A stretch of 64,000 bases of DNA. It comes from Dyella jiangningensis (lineage in GTDB: Bacteria; Pseudomonadota; Gammaproteobacteria; Xanthomonadales; Rhodanobacteraceae). The notes under the pieces were generated by a model. That model ran no database searches and had not been told where the DNA came from. It worked only from the letters and a program-made list of their open reading frames with translations. The stretch spans positions 3,646,772 to 3,710,771 of the forward strand of contig CP007444.1 in assembly GCA_000632805.1 (NCBI GenBank), in the 5' to 3' direction. The translations under genes were made by a program, and so were the position numbers. Positions within the stretch are counted from its first letter, which is position 1; each line of letters opens with the position of its first letter. Shown one piece after another: positions 63,559-64,000 of the stretch.

Positions 63559-64000
63559 TCAGGCCACACTGGAAAGCGTGTCGTGCTTCGGTGACGCTCC
63601 TGGCGCACCGGCCTTGTCGACCGGCCACGGGTCTGCCCAGGCCGCGATGCGCTCCAGGCCATCGAGCCAGCGGATCACATTCGGAAAATCGTCCAGCGGC
63701 ATGTCCGAACGGCGCCAGTCGCACGCCATGGCGGCGAGCTGGAAGTCGGCGATCGTCAGCCGGCCACAGGCCACGAAATCGCGACCTTCCAGATGGCTGT
63801 CCAGCACGGCCGCCAGTTGCTTCAACTCGGGAACCGCTGCTACCAGTTCCGAACGATCCGGCGGACCAAGGTTGAAGGTTTCCTTCACCACGAACTCGAA
63901 ATAGAACGGCCCCACGGCGCGCGCCCAATGATTGTCGTTCCATGACAGCCATCGAATCACTTCCACCTGCTCGGCGGGGTTGTGCGCCGGCCACATGTCC
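63559..64000 (-). CDS. Glutathione S-transferase, C-terminal part (cut by window edge)
   Basis: The frame remains open to the end of the window, so the N-terminal thioredoxin-like domain lies outside. The visible 146 residues contain the all-helical GST C-terminal domain (EQVEVIRWLSWNDNHWARAV, LEGRDFVACGRLTIADFQLAAMA with the N-capping motif, PNVIRWLDGLERIAAW). The Met at 63996 is probably internal. It is in tandem with the GST gene at 62872. Confidence 0.85.
   Translation of the reverse strand, partial: DMWPAHNPAEQVEVIRWLSWNDNHWARAVGPFYFEFVVKETFNLGPPDRSELVAAVPELKQLAAVLDSHLEGRDFVACGRLTIADFQLAAMACDWRRSDMPLDDFPNVIRWLDGLERIAAWADPWPVDKAGAPGASPKHDTLSSVA

Overview
The window is a 64-kb piece of a GC-rich gammaproteobacterial chromosome. 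The best fit is the order Xanthomonadales, probably family Rhodanobacteraceae (the Dyella, Luteibacter and Rhodanobacter group). This rests on the divergent rhlB / trxA-rho block, the ftsE-ftsX-...-rpoH order, a TonB receptor of the GSRIRRVD type, a NodT-type RND system, and intergenic repeats typical of that group. No tRNA, rRNA, CRISPR array, phage gene or transposase is visible. Most genes are chromosomal housekeeping genes. All functions are read from protein motifs and gene order; no database was consulted.

Layout. 1-8.5 kb: the end of a LysR regulator, a cardiolipin synthase, a repeat island, an MFS transporter, nicotinamidase, several small proteins, a PIN nuclease, a KirBac potassium channel and a quinone oxidoreductase. 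8.7-17.9 kb: a TonB-dependent receptor followed by two TPR-sulfotransferases, a 2OG-Fe(II) dioxygenase and a TPR-Asp/Asn hydroxylase fusion, with a third sulfotransferase facing them. This is the strongest candidate here for an undescribed system: a receptor packaged with hydroxylation and sulfation enzymes. 18.3-30.4 kb: AMP nucleosidase, FadE, DegV, an SDR, an orphan ABC ATPase, SppA, a MATE pump and a DUF3667-like membrane protein. 30.9-35.4 kb: priA, NADH dehydrogenase type II and transaldolase. A second repeat island follows. 36.1-44.2 kb: a two-component system and a tripartite RND pump read in one direction.

44.3-53.5 kb holds core information-processing and division genes: rpoH, ung with a dual-receiver protein, ftsX, ftsE, rhlB, trxA and rho. 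A perfect CIRCE operator (TTAGCACTC-N9-GAGTGCTAA) lies in the rpoH leader, so the HrcA repressor probably controls the heat-shock sigma factor. A 268-bp fold-back element abuts ftsE. 53.6-64 kb: an OmpA-like lipoprotein, a chemoreceptor, a GFA enzyme, a secreted phosphohydrolase, a periplasmic protein of unknown function, rsgA with a small upstream ORF, a LacI regulator, a methyltransferase and two glutathione transferases, the last one cut by the window edge.

Besides genes, the window carries several repeat families: two copies of a roughly 340-420 bp bipartite element, REP-like 25-mers often in inverted pairs, and palindromes built from DnaA-box-like half-sites, including a perfect TTATCCACA / TGTGGATAA pair just upstream of priA.
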